A stretch of 11,692 nucleotides of DNA from Fidelibacterota bacterium (GCA_024277405.1 JAJRVI010000061.1:1-11692), one strand, 5' to 3'. Counted from the first letter of the stretch, positions 5,600-11,692 are shown. Notes: generated from the letters alone by a model not told the origin. Program-made: numbers and translations.

Positions 5600-7041
5600 C
5601 CGCGGCCCTCATCGGGGTCCTCGGGTACCTGGCCCTAGGGGTCCTGGGCTTCCTCACCCCCCGGGCCCGGCTTCTCGGTGCGCTCGCCCTCGTGGTGGGG
5701 ACGGTCTCCTTCGCTCTCTGGCTTCCCGGATTCCCGCCGATGCGGTTGGGGCTTGGGGGATGGGCCATCACCTGGCGCGGGGATCTCCTCGCCGCGGCCT
5801 TCTGGGGCCTTTCCCTCGTGCTGCACCTGGTCCTCCTCGTGGGGGAGCGGGAGAGGCCGCGCCACTTCTACGCGTTGTCGACGCTCCTCGTGGGCACCGT
5901 GCTCTCGCTCGTCCTCTCGCTGGACCTGTTCAACCTCTACGTCGGCCTCGAGCTCACCTCCCTCATCGCGTTCCTGCTGGTGGGGATCGAGGGTCGGCCG
6001 GCGCAGGTCTGGGCGAGCTTCAAGTACCTCGTCCTGACGAGCTGTGGGATGATCCTCTACCTCTTGGGGGTGGGGTTCGTGTACGCGGAGACGGGGACCC
6101 TCTCCCTCCTCGAGCTCCCGGCGACCGGGGGGGCCGGGCTCATGGTGGGGATCGGGCTCCTCGTGGCCGGCGCCGCGGCAAAGGGGGGCGTGTTCCTGTA
6201 CTCCCTCTGGCTTCCCACCGTCTATGGGTATGCTCCCGCCCCGGTGACGGCCCTTCTCTCGGGGGTGGTGAGCAAGATGGGGATCGTGGTGCTGGCGCGG
6301 CTGTCCGCCGCCGTCCCCATCGGGGACGTGCTGGTCGCCCTGGGGCTCGTGACGGGGTTCCTGGGGATACTCCACCTCCTCCGGGAAGAGGACCTCAAGG
6401 TGTTCCTCGCCTATTCCACCATGTCCCAACTCGGTTACATGCTGCTCGGTTTCGGCTGGGGTGCGTGGGCGGGGGGGATCGCCTATGGCGTCGCTCACGG
6501 GCTCTTCAAGGCCCTCCTCTTCCTCAGCGCCGGTCGGGCCGAGGCCGAGGGGGGCGGCCGGCGGATCGCCGGCCTCGCGGGCAAGCTCTCCGGTTGGACG
6601 AGGGTCTCCCTGGCCCTGGGGGTGGCGGCCATCGTGGGGCTCCCGCCCCTGGCGGGTTACGGCGCCAAAGGCCTGATCTCCGCGGCCGCGCCCCCTTGGG
6701 GCAAGGCCGTGCTCCTTTTCCTCTCCCTGGGGACGGCCGCCGCCTTCGCCAGGGTACTCCCGCTGCTTGCCCGCGGCCGGCCAGGGGGCGGGGCCGACCG
6801 GGCCTTGCCCCTCCTCGGAGCGGCCCTCCTCGCCGGGGGGCTCTCGCTCATGGCCCGGGAGCCCAGGCTATTGGGCTATCCCGCGCTCCTCTCGGCGATA
6901 GGGATCGCCACCGCGGGGGCGGCCGCGGGATGGGCGATCCGCGGACACGCTCCCCGGACCCCCCGGTGGCGGCTGGACGAAGCCTTCCTCGCCCTCCTCT
7001 TCTCCACCGCCGGGGTCGTGCTCTGGCTCCTCGTGCGCTAG
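5596..7041 (+). CDS. mnhD: Na+/H+ antiporter subunit D (MnhD/MrpD), proton-channel subunit of the complex I family
   Basis: 481 residues from ATG 5596, close to the usual 490-510 of MrpD. It belongs to the NuoL/M/N proton-translocating family with about 14 membrane helices. Key charged residues are in place: Glu119 in NLYVGLELTSL, Lys196 in AAAKGGVFLYSLWLP, Lys227 in GVVSKMGIVV, His301 and Lys305 in GVAHGLFKALLFLSAG, and the VFLAYSTMSQLGYMLLG signature. The chain moves H+ through half-channels linked by the central Lys/His line. It is the last gene of the operon; the next gene is convergent with its stop one base away. The normal partner, the NuoL-like N-terminal part of MrpA, is not in this window. 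The C-terminus is somewhat short and very hydrophobic, ending VVLWLLVR. Confidence 0.95.
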   Translation: MTAALIGVLGYLALGVLGFLTPRARLLGALALVVGTVSFALWLPGFPPMRLGLGGWAITWRGDLLAAAFWGLSLVLHLVLLVGERERPRHFYALSTLLVGTVLSLVLSLDLFNLYVGLELTSLIAFLLVGIEGRPAQVWASFKYLVLTSCGMILYLLGVGFVYAETGTLSLLELPATGGAGLMVGIGLLVAGAAAKGGVFLYSLWLPTVYGYAPAPVTALLSGVVSKMGIVVLARLSAAVPIGDVLVALGLVTGFLGILHLLREEDLKVFLAYSTMSQLGYMLLGFGWGAWAGGIAYGVAHGLFKALLFLSAGRAEAEGGGRRIAGLAGKLSGWTRVSLALGVAAIVGLPPLAGYGAKGLISAAAPPWGKAVLLFLSLGTAAAFARVLPLLARGRPGGGADRALPLLGAALLAGGLSLMAREPRLLGYPALLSAIGIATAGAAAGWAIRGHAPRTPRWRLDEAFLALLFSTAGVVLWLLVR

Positions 7042-7042
7042 C

Positions 7043-7279
7043 TCACTCGCGGAAGAACGTCAGGAACCACTCGCACAACATTCGCACGAAGATCGGCCCC
7101 AGGAACAGGGTGAAGATGCCCCCCGTTATGAGCTGGGGGTTGTGCAGCCGTGCGCCCCACACGATATCGACGATCCCGCGCACCACGGCGATGAAGACCC
7201 CCACCCAGAAGATCACGGGCATGATCTGCGGGGTGATGAACCTCCGGAACGTCATGAAGTCGTCCCACCACTTCCTCAT
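7043..7279 (-). CDS. Small DUF4282 membrane protein
   Basis: 78 residues. ATG 7279 is chosen because AAAGGAGGTGA lies directly upstream; a GTG two codons earlier is part of that ribosome-binding site. Starts with FMTFRRFITPQIMPVIFWVG and ends LGPIFVRMLCEWFLTFFRE, which matches the DUF4282 pattern of a FxxFRRxIT amino end, two membrane helices and an RxxxE....F+ end. Function is unknown for the family. It follows panB by 30 bases on the same strand and is probably co-transcribed with it. Its stop lies one base from the mnhD stop on the other strand. Confidence 0.82.
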   Translation of the reverse strand: MRKWWDDFMTFRRFITPQIMPVIFWVGVFIAVVRGIVDIVWGARLHNPQLITGGIFTLFLGPIFVRMLCEWFLTFFRE

Positions 7280-7309
7280 GGTCACCTCCTTTCGGTAAAC
7301 CTCCGCGCC

Positions 7310-8170
7310 TCAACGCCCCTCGTCCAGCATCTCCTGGAGGCGTTTCCACTCCTCCTTGGGGATACGATACTCGTGATCCGGCGTGGGGAACTTACCGGAC
7401 TTCACCTCTTCGATGTACTCCCGGAAGGCCTGGAGCATCACCGCCGCCACATCGGCGTACACCTTCACGAACTTGGGGGTGAAGGCCTCGAAGAGGTTGA
7501 GGATGTCGTGGACGATGAGGAGTTGGCCGTGACAGGCGGCTCCCGAGCCGATGGACAGGATGGGGACCGTGGCGTTGCGCACGATGATCTCCGCCACCCG
7601 GGCGGGGATCGCTTCCAGCAGGATGGCGAACGCTCCCGCCTCCTCCAGTACCTTCGCGTCCTCGATGAGGCGCGCCGCGGTCTCCGCGGTGCGTCCCTGG
7701 GCCTTGAGGCCCCCAATCAGGGTCGCCGCCTGCGGGGTGAGGCCGATGTGGCCCATCACGGGGATCCCCGCCTTGACGATGGCCTCCACCCTCTCTGCCA
7801 TCCTGGCCCCGCCCTCGAGCTTGACCGCATCGGCGCCGCCCTCGGAGATGAACCGGCCCGCGTTCTTTATGGCGAGCTCGTTGGACGGCTGGTAGGACAT
7901 GTATGGCATGTCTCCCACCACGAACGCCCGCTCCACCGCGCGGGAGACCGCCGCGGTGATCTCCACCATGAAGTCCATGGTGGCGGGCAGGGTGGTCTCG
8001 TGGCCGAGGAGGCACATCGCCCCGGAGTCCCCCACCAGGATCATGTCGATCCCGGCCCGATCCTCGAGGCGCGCCGTGGGATAATCGTAGGCGGTGAGGA
8101 AGGTGATCTTCTCCCCCCGCTCCACCATAGCGTAGAGATCGGGGATGGTGAGCTTCTTACGTTCCGACAT
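7310..8170 (-). CDS. panB: 3-methyl-2-oxobutanoate hydroxymethyltransferase (PanB)
   Basis: 286 residues from ATG 8170 (GGAGG 6 bases upstream). It transfers a hydroxymethyl group from 5,10-methylenetetrahydrofolate to 2-oxoisovalerate to make ketopantoate, the first committed step toward pantothenate and CoA, in the cytosol. TIM-barrel motifs: LTAYDYPTA (25-33), VGDS (Asp48), VVGDMPYMSY (Asp87), AVKLEGG (Lys117, Glu119), PVMGHIGLTPQ (137-147), GGLKAQGRT, AGAFAILLEAIPA (Glu186) and TPKFVKVYAD. These cover the Mg-binding Asp pair and the two catalytic Glu. The segment SIGSGAACHGQLLIVHD (206-222) departs from the usual IGIGAG..cDGQ.LV..D: Ile to Ser, Gly to Ala and Asp to His. A near relative with altered substrate is possible, though PanB is the best call. 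No panC or panE is adjacent. Confidence 0.93.
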   Translation of the reverse strand: MSERKKLTIPDLYAMVERGEKITFLTAYDYPTARLEDRAGIDMILVGDSGAMCLLGHETTLPATMDFMVEITAAVSRAVERAFVVGDMPYMSYQPSNELAIKNAGRFISEGGADAVKLEGGARMAERVEAIVKAGIPVMGHIGLTPQAATLIGGLKAQGRTAETAARLIEDAKVLEEAGAFAILLEAIPARVAEIIVRNATVPILSIGSGAACHGQLLIVHDILNLFEAFTPKFVKVYADVAAVMLQAFREYIEEVKSGKFPTPDHEYRIPKEEWKRLQEMLDEGR

Positions 8171-8244
8171 AGGTCCTCCTTCGCGGGAGCATCATAGCGC
8201 GAAAGGGGTCGTGGCTGCCAGGCGGAGCGGGAAGGTGGGAGGGG

Positions 8245-8433
8245 TTACGAGCCTTTTTCCTTCTTCTCCTCGCGTTCCAGGTACTGGAGGATGGCCTCCA
8301 CCACGAGGTAGTTGATGGAGCGGTCCTTCTTTTCCGCCAGCTTCCGCAACCGCTCGATCACGTTCTGCTGGGCCTTCTTCTGGGGAATGTAAATGGAGAT
8401 CTTATCGGTGGTACCCTGGCCCCTCTTCGGCAT
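8245..8433 (-). CDS. Ribbon-helix-helix (CopG/Arc-like) DNA-binding protein
   Basis: 62 residues from ATG 8433, with a GGGGGG stretch upstream. A beta-strand (DKISIYIP, 10-17) is followed by helix A (about 21-35) and helix B (SINYLVVEAILQYLEREEKK), the RHH layout. The RSINYLVVEAI stretch resembles the turn and second helix of CopG-type repressors. It would bind DNA as a dimer through the strand. The gene is divergent from the nitroreductase gene with overlapping promoters, so autoregulation and control of that gene are plausible. No toxin gene follows, so an antitoxin role is not supported. panB starts 74 bases downstream on the same strand and may be co-transcribed. Confidence 0.82.
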   Translation of the reverse strand: MPKRGQGTTDKISIYIPQKKAQQNVIERLRKLAEKKDRSINYLVVEAILQYLEREEKKEKGS

Positions 8434-8482
8434 ATGTTAATCCCCCCTTTTCTGTCAGTTTTTGGCCTAAATAGACACAGAT

Positions 8483-8511
8483 ATGATACGAGATAGGGGT
8501 TTGGATTTCAA
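8483..8511 (-). promoter_or_regulatory. Sigma-70-type promoter for the RHH gene (TTGAAA-17-TATCAT)
   Basis: On the minus strand, -35 TTGAAA (8511-8506) and -10 TATCAT (8488-8483) are separated by exactly 17 bases. Transcription would start near 8476, giving a leader of about 40 bases before ATG 8433. This is the best-formed promoter in the window. Confidence 0.6.
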
Positions 8512-8530
8512 TTGGTGTCAAGTGTATAAA
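8501..8530 (+). promoter_or_regulatory. Promoter for the nitroreductase gene (TTGGAT-18-TATAAA)
   Basis: -35 TTGGAT (8501-8506) and -10 TATAAA (8525-8530) have 18-base spacing. The predicted start near 8537 leaves a short leader holding AAGGAGG (8541-8547), 5 bases before ATG 8553. The -35 box shares a base with the opposing -35 box of the RHH promoter, so one bound regulator could affect both. Confidence 0.5.
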
Positions 8531-8552
8531 TTCACGGGCGAAGGAGGAAGCC

Positions 8553-9071
8553 ATGAAAAACCTTTTGGGGATTGTAAGAGGTCGGAGGTCGATACGGAGG
8601 TTCAAGCCCGATCCCGTGCCCGAGGAGGACCTCGTGGAGATCCTGGAGGCGGCCACCTGGGCCCCGAGCGCGGGGAACGCCCAGCCGTGGCGGTTCATCG
8701 TGGTGCGGGACCCGGGGTTGAAACGGGGGCTCGTCGCGGCCGCGTTGGGCCAGGACTTCGTCGCCGAGGCCCCGGTGGTCATCGTCGTCTGCGCCGATCT
8801 GGAGCGGGCACGGCGGGCCTACGGGGACCGTGGGGTGGGGCTCTATTGTATCCAGGACACCGCTGCGGCGACGCAAAACATGCTGCTCGTGGCCCACGCC
8901 AAGGGGCTCGGTACCTGCTGGGTGGGGGCCTTCTCCGAGGAGGACGTGCGGAAGACCCTCTCCCTTCCCGCCGGGCTGCGCCCCGTGGCCCTCGTCCCCT
9001 TGGGATATCCGGCGCAGGAACCGCGCCCGCGGCCCCGCCGTCCCCTGGACGATGTGGTGGAGTACCGCTGA
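8553..9071 (+). CDS. Nitroreductase-family FMN oxidoreductase
   Basis: 172 residues from ATG 8553. Nitroreductase-fold flavoproteins use FMN and NAD(P)H to reduce nitro, quinone or other acceptors, as cytosolic dimers. Seen: GRRSIRRFKPDPVPEE at residues 10-25 (the RRS phosphate-binding start typical of the family), AATWAPSAGNAQPWRFIVV (33-51, the PS..N.QPW motif that lines the flavin), DTAAATQNMLLVAHAKGLGT (the AA.QN..L.A...GLG motif), WVGAFSEEDVR and VPLGYPAQE at the end. It is a short single-domain member (family about 165-220). The natural substrate cannot be read from sequence. It has its own promoter, shared as a divergent region with the RHH gene, and ends 3 bases from the stop of the convergent eRF1-like gene. 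Confidence 0.93.
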   Translation: MKNLLGIVRGRRSIRRFKPDPVPEEDLVEILEAATWAPSAGNAQPWRFIVVRDPGLKRGLVAAALGQDFVAEAPVVIVVCADLERARRAYGDRGVGLYCIQDTAAATQNMLLVAHAKGLGTCWVGAFSEEDVRKTLSLPAGLRPVALVPLGYPAQEPRPRPRRPLDDVVEYR

Positions 9072-9074
9072 GGC

Positions 9075-10265
9075 TCAGTAGACGCGGAACCGAAGGATCG
9101 CCCCGATCCCCCAGGCACGGAAGCCCTCGTGTTCGGTGAAGACGTGTTCCACCTCGGCCCCCTGTTCGATCGCCTCCTCCACCACCTCGTCCACGAAGTC
9201 CTCCACCTCCTCCAGCTCCCCCCCGCAGAGGGGGCGCGACCCCCCCGCCAGGGCGAGGTGGTGGTCGCGGGGGCATATCCACCCCCGCTCCCGGTAATCG
9301 TGCTCGAGCACCAGGGTGTGCACCTGGGACATCATCAGCGCCAGTACCACATCGTTGAGGCCCAACACGCCGAGGCCCCCTTCCCGGTTCGCCTCGGAGA
9401 GGAGTCGTTCGATGAGGGCCTCCTCCTCCCGCCTTTCCTCGCGGGCCGCCACCTCCAGGGCCCGCCTCTTGATCTCGTTCACGGGGAGGTCCATCTCGCC
9501 CGCGAACACCCCCGCGAGGCGCTCGCGGAGGTAGGAATGGAGGTGATCGAGGAATTCGGGCACCACCTTCCCCTCCGCTCCCTCCGGCCCCCCCACGATG
9601 AGGCGGTCGAAGCCCCGGCGCTTGAAGTGGTCGAACAGGAGCCCCGCCACCTCCTTGAAGTGCCGGTGGACGTGGTCGGCGATGTGCCGTTGGATCTTGC
9701 TCTCGCGCCAGCCGGCCCACGGGCCGGTGCCGGCCGCCGTGGCCCGGGCGGCGCGCCCCTCCCCCTCGGAGATCCAGCTCGGGGTCTCGGACTCCAGGGC
9801 CCCCACGTCCTCCTCCATCTCCCCGAGGTACATATCGAACGCCCGGGCCCGCTTGCGGTCCACGAGCACCACGCAGTAGCGGTCGAACTCGTCGAGGAGG
9901 ACGGTGAGGGGGCGGATATAGGGATCGGGATCCACGTAGAGGCGGCTCGGGAGGGCCACGGGTAGCCGGTACTCTTGGAAGAAGCCCTCCTCGGCCGCGA
10001 AGATGGCGAGGAGACGGGTGCGCTCCAGGGGGCGGAGCTCGTCCACGTAGGCCTTGAGCGAGGCGAATATCGCCTCGATCCTGCGGAGGAGGTCCCTGTC
10101 CAGCCCGGCGGCCCGCAACCTCTCCCACTTGTCGTGGAGGAGGGAGCGGAGCTCGGATTTGAACGGACGCGGGGGGGTCACGTTGAGGTACAGGCTCACC
10201 ACCGGACCGCCCTTCCCCGCCAGGTCCCGCAGCGCCTGGAGGTCGCTCGCGCGGATGAGGCTCAT
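9075..10265 (-). CDS. eRF1/Vms1-like protein (bacterial archaeo-eukaryotic release-factor family) without visible GGQ
   Basis: 396 residues from ATG 10265, overlapping the upstream PPC gene by 4 bases (ATGA). The order fits an eRF1-type architecture: N-terminal region (MSLIRASDLQALRDLAGKGG...VVSLYLNV), a middle domain of RNase H-like type (YCVVLVDRKRARAFDMYLGEMEE), then WRESKIQRHIADHVHRHFKEVA (186-207) and RLIVGGPEGAEGKVVPEFLDHL, and a C-terminal L7Ae-like domain ending AWGIGAILRF, close to the eRF1 GGIGAILRY ending. eRF1 and Vms1 use a GGQ or GxQ loop before the QRH helix to cleave peptidyl-tRNA; here that place reads GTGPWAGWRES (179-189), with no Gln. Only Cys331 and Cys347 remain of a possible zinc ribbon. 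Likely ribosome- or tRNA-associated; hydrolase activity is doubtful. Confidence 0.8.
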   Translation of the reverse strand: MSLIRASDLQALRDLAGKGGPVVSLYLNVTPPRPFKSELRSLLHDKWERLRAAGLDRDLLRRIEAIFASLKAYVDELRPLERTRLLAIFAAEEGFFQEYRLPVALPSRLYVDPDPYIRPLTVLLDEFDRYCVVLVDRKRARAFDMYLGEMEEDVGALESETPSWISEGEGRAARATAAGTGPWAGWRESKIQRHIADHVHRHFKEVAGLLFDHFKRRGFDRLIVGGPEGAEGKVVPEFLDHLHSYLRERLAGVFAGEMDLPVNEIKRRALEVAAREERREEEALIERLLSEANREGGLGVLGLNDVVLALMMSQVHTLVLEHDYRERGWICPRDHHLALAGGSRPLCGGELEEVEDFVDEVVEEAIEQGAEVEHVFTEHEGFRAWGIGAILRFRVY

Positions 10266-10678
10266 GCCGCCTCCCGGGGATAGAGCCCCACCAGACCAGA
10301 GGGCTCGGGCCGGCGTTCCATGACCACGCCGGGGAGCTCGGCGATGATCACCTCGGCGGTGTTGTGCACCGTGGCTTCCACGAGGTGGCCGCCCACGGCG
10401 GCGCCCCCCTCCTTCCCCGCCACGACGTGGGCGTGGAGGACGACCTCCCCGTCCCGCTCCCCCAGGTTCCCCTGGAGCGAGAGGAGTTCCACCGGCTCCT
10501 CGACCGTCTCCCGCACGTATTCCTTCCCGTTCCAGTACGCGAGGACGAGATCACGGAGCATCCCCACCCCTCCCAGGATCGCCCCCGCGCGGATCCTCAG
10601 GTCCAACAGTGCGGCGGGGAGCCTCTCCCCGTCTTGAAATCGCACCACGAGCAAGTTCCCGCTTCTGGCCTTCAGCAT
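10262..10678 (-). CDS. PPC/DUF296 domain protein (PD1-like)
   Basis: 138 residues from ATG 10678 with AAGGAGG 5 bases upstream. A single PPC (plant and prokaryote conserved) domain: an N-terminal part with FQDGERLPAALLDL, then VELLSLQGNLGERDGEVVLH, HAHVVAGKEGGAAVGGHLVE and ATVHNTAEVIIAELPG, ending SGLVGLYP. His82, His84 and His98 sit at the conserved histidines that bind a metal ion in structures of bacterial and archaeal members, as I recall. In plants the domain accompanies AT-hooks, but no AT-hook is present here, so DNA binding is not supported. The function of the prokaryotic proteins is unsettled. The gene lies between trkA (23-base gap) and the eRF1-like gene (4-base overlap). Confidence 0.88.
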   Translation of the reverse strand: MLKARSGNLLVVRFQDGERLPAALLDLRIRAGAILGGVGMLRDLVLAYWNGKEYVRETVEEPVELLSLQGNLGERDGEVVLHAHVVAGKEGGAAVGGHLVEATVHNTAEVIIAELPGVVMERRPEPSGLVGLYPREAA

Positions 10679-10701
10679 CTCGCCTCCTTCGGCCGGGAAT
10701 C

Positions 10702-11364
10702 TTAACCCCCGGCGGTGGCGGGAGAGAAGAGGCGTTTGGCGGCGGCGAGCTTCTCGTCGTTCTCGGCGATGAGGATCACCACGTCCTCGGGGGCGAGGGC
10801 CGTATCGTCGGAAGGCACGAGCGCCCTGCCCTCCCGGAGTATCAGGGGGATCACGGTTCCCTTGGGGAGGGCAAGCTCCGCGAGCTTCCTCCCCGCCAAG
10901 GGGCCGGGGGACAGCTCCGCCACCCGTGCCCCGCCGGCCACGGCCACGGCGAAATCCAGGGACTCCTCGCCGAAGATGTAGCCCGCGATCTCGTTCGCCG
11001 CCGAGATCACCGGGGAGACCACCACGTCCACCCCCGCCGTCTGGCAGGCGGTGCGGAGCGCCAGGTCGTCCAATACCACGATGACCCGCGCCGCCCCCGC
11101 CTGCTTCGCCAGGATCCCCACCACGGTGTTTATGGGGTCGGAGCCGGTGGCGGCGACCAGCACCGCCCCCTGGACCCCCGCTTCCCCGAGGAGCACGGGG
11201 TCGGTCCCGTCACCCCGCAGCACCAGGGCATCGTATCGGTCAGCCGCCTCCTTGCAGGTCGCCTCGTCGGAGTCGATGAGGACGAGCTCTATCCCTTTCT
11301 TCCCCGCGAGTTCCTCCGCCAACCGTCTCCCCAGGGCCCCCAGCCCCACGATGATGATCTTCAC
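10702..11364 (-). CDS. trkA: Trk/Ktr potassium uptake regulatory subunit TrkA (single RCK unit)
   Basis: 220 residues. GTG 11364 is chosen because it overlaps the trkH stop as GTGA and begins directly at the first beta-strand; an ATG 63 bases upstream would lie inside trkH. RCK_N domain (1-120): IIIVGLGALGRRLAEEL (GxGxxG, 7-12), with Asp31 at the end of strand 2 (LVLIDSDE), typical of NAD(H)/nucleotide binding, and GDGTDPVLLGEAGV. RCK_C domain (about 135-215): VVSPVISAANEIAGYIFG then PLAGRKLAELALPKGTVIPL and LAPEDVVILIAENDE. It forms a cytosolic ring that gates the TrkH/KtrB channel. With one RCK_N-RCK_C unit it resembles KtrA or archaeal TrkA rather than the double-unit E. coli TrkA. Confidence 0.95.
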   Translation of the reverse strand: MKIIIVGLGALGRRLAEELAGKKGIELVLIDSDEATCKEAADRYDALVLRGDGTDPVLLGEAGVQGAVLVAATGSDPINTVVGILAKQAGAARVIVVLDDLALRTACQTAGVDVVVSPVISAANEIAGYIFGEESLDFAVAVAGGARVAELSPGPLAGRKLAELALPKGTVIPLILREGRALVPSDDTALAPEDVVILIAENDEKLAAAKRLFSPATAGG

Positions 11365-11692
11365 CTCGAGCTCACCGCCTTTCTCAGGAAGAGGATAACC
11401 GGGAATATCTCGAGCCGCCCCATCCACATGAGGAGCATGAGGAGGAGCTTCGCCCCCGCCGGCGCCCCGGAGCGGGCGATCCCCACCGAGAGGCCCACCG
11501 TGCCCTGGGCCGATGCCGCCTCGAAGAGGGAATCGGAGAGCCCGTAGCCCATGGCGGTGAGGGCGAGGGTCGCCACGGCGAGGACCGCGAGGTACAGCAG
11601 GACGTACGCGGAGAATTCCAGGGCCTCATCGGCGGAGAAGGTGCGGCCGAGGAGCTTGAACTGGACCTGAGCGCTCCCCGGGAGCCGCGCCC
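11361..11692 (-). CDS. trkH: Trk/Ktr potassium transporter membrane subunit TrkH, C-terminal part (cut by window edge)
   Basis: The last approximately 110 residues are visible; the beginning lies beyond base 11692. The segment starts ARLPGSAQVQFKLLGRTFS, the conserved cytoplasmic loop (PGS.....KL.GR.fs), then the helix YVLLYLAVLAVATLAL, the fourth pore loop with selectivity filter AQGTVGLSVGI, and the final helix with MWMGRLEIFPVILFLRK, a near-invariant end of the TrkH/KtrB family. It forms the K+-conducting pore in the cytoplasmic membrane, with trkA directly downstream (GTGA overlap) as its regulator. Co-transcription with trkA, the PPC gene and the eRF1-like gene is likely from the spacing. 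Confidence 0.95.
   Translation of the reverse strand, partial: ARLPGSAQVQFKLLGRTFSADEALEFSAYVLLYLAVLAVATLALTAMGYGLSDSLFEAASAQGTVGLSVGIARSGAPAGAKLLLMLLMWMGRLEIFPVILFLRKAVSSR

Noticed and set aside
5760..7298. 512-codon open frame on the plus strand in another phase of mnhD
   Set aside because: Its translation is Arg/Gly/Pro-rich shadow sequence of the clearly conserved mnhD gene.
8191..8220. Separate promoter for panB (TATGAT with TGGCAG 18 bases upstream)
   Set aside because: The -35 match is poor and the 74-base gap is compatible with read-through from the RHH promoter; not enough to list.
8245..8433. RHH protein as antitoxin of a toxin-antitoxin pair
   Set aside because: No small toxin-like gene is adjacent; neighbours are panB and a nitroreductase.
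1..11692. CRISPR arrays, tRNA or rRNA genes
   Set aside because: No regularly spaced repeats and no stretch resembling a tRNA cloverleaf or rRNA was seen by eye in any gap; gaps are short and GC-rich.

Overview
The window is a gene-dense, GC-rich stretch of bacterial chromosome. It has strong Shine-Dalgarno sites, many 4-base start/stop overlaps and very short gaps. The proteins are rich in Arg, Glu, Val and Leu and poor in Cys, which fits a thermophile. The mix of bacterial genes (mutL, panB, trkH/trkA) with families that are also common in archaea (an Mbh-style Mrp antiporter module, an eRF1-like protein, a PPC/PD1-like protein, an HD protein of a type I associate with archaea and deep-branching bacteria) suggests a deep-branching, probably thermophilic bacterium. 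Bipolaricaulota/Acetothermia would fit, but that placement is a low-confidence guess from composition and gene content.

Layout. 1-514 (minus): N-terminal part of MutL, cut by the window edge. 606-1762 (plus): a small HTH regulator followed by an HD-domain phosphohydrolase. 1763-1991: noncoding, with inverted repeats. 1992-2543 (plus): a short tyrosine recombinase consisting only of the catalytic domain. 2544-2748: noncoding, with an AT-rich patch that may drive the next operon. 2749-7041 (plus): a seven-gene, tightly coupled cation/proton antiporter operon in the order E-F-G-(MbhD-type)-(MbhE+B)-C-D. 7043-8433 (minus): an RHH regulator, panB and a DUF4282 membrane protein. 8434-8552: a divergent, overlapping promoter region. 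8553-9071 (plus): a nitroreductase. 9075-11692 (minus): trkH (partial), trkA, a PPC/DUF296 protein and an eRF1/Vms1-like protein.

How the genes fit together. Two ion-homeostasis systems lie within 10 kb: a multisubunit Na+/H+ (Mrp/Mbh-type) antiporter module and a Trk/Ktr K+ uptake system. The antiporter set has one large proton-channel subunit (the D type); no MrpA N-terminal/NuoL-type subunit and no hydrogenase or dehydrogenase genes follow it. Its MbhD-type subunit carries an unexpected C-terminal domain of about 195 residues that reads like a type-3 solute-binding (amino-acid-binding) domain. This is the strongest candidate here for an undescribed arrangement: an antiporter with a built-in ligand sensor. 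The Trk genes appear to share an operon with a PPC protein and an eRF1-like protein in which I see no GGQ motif.
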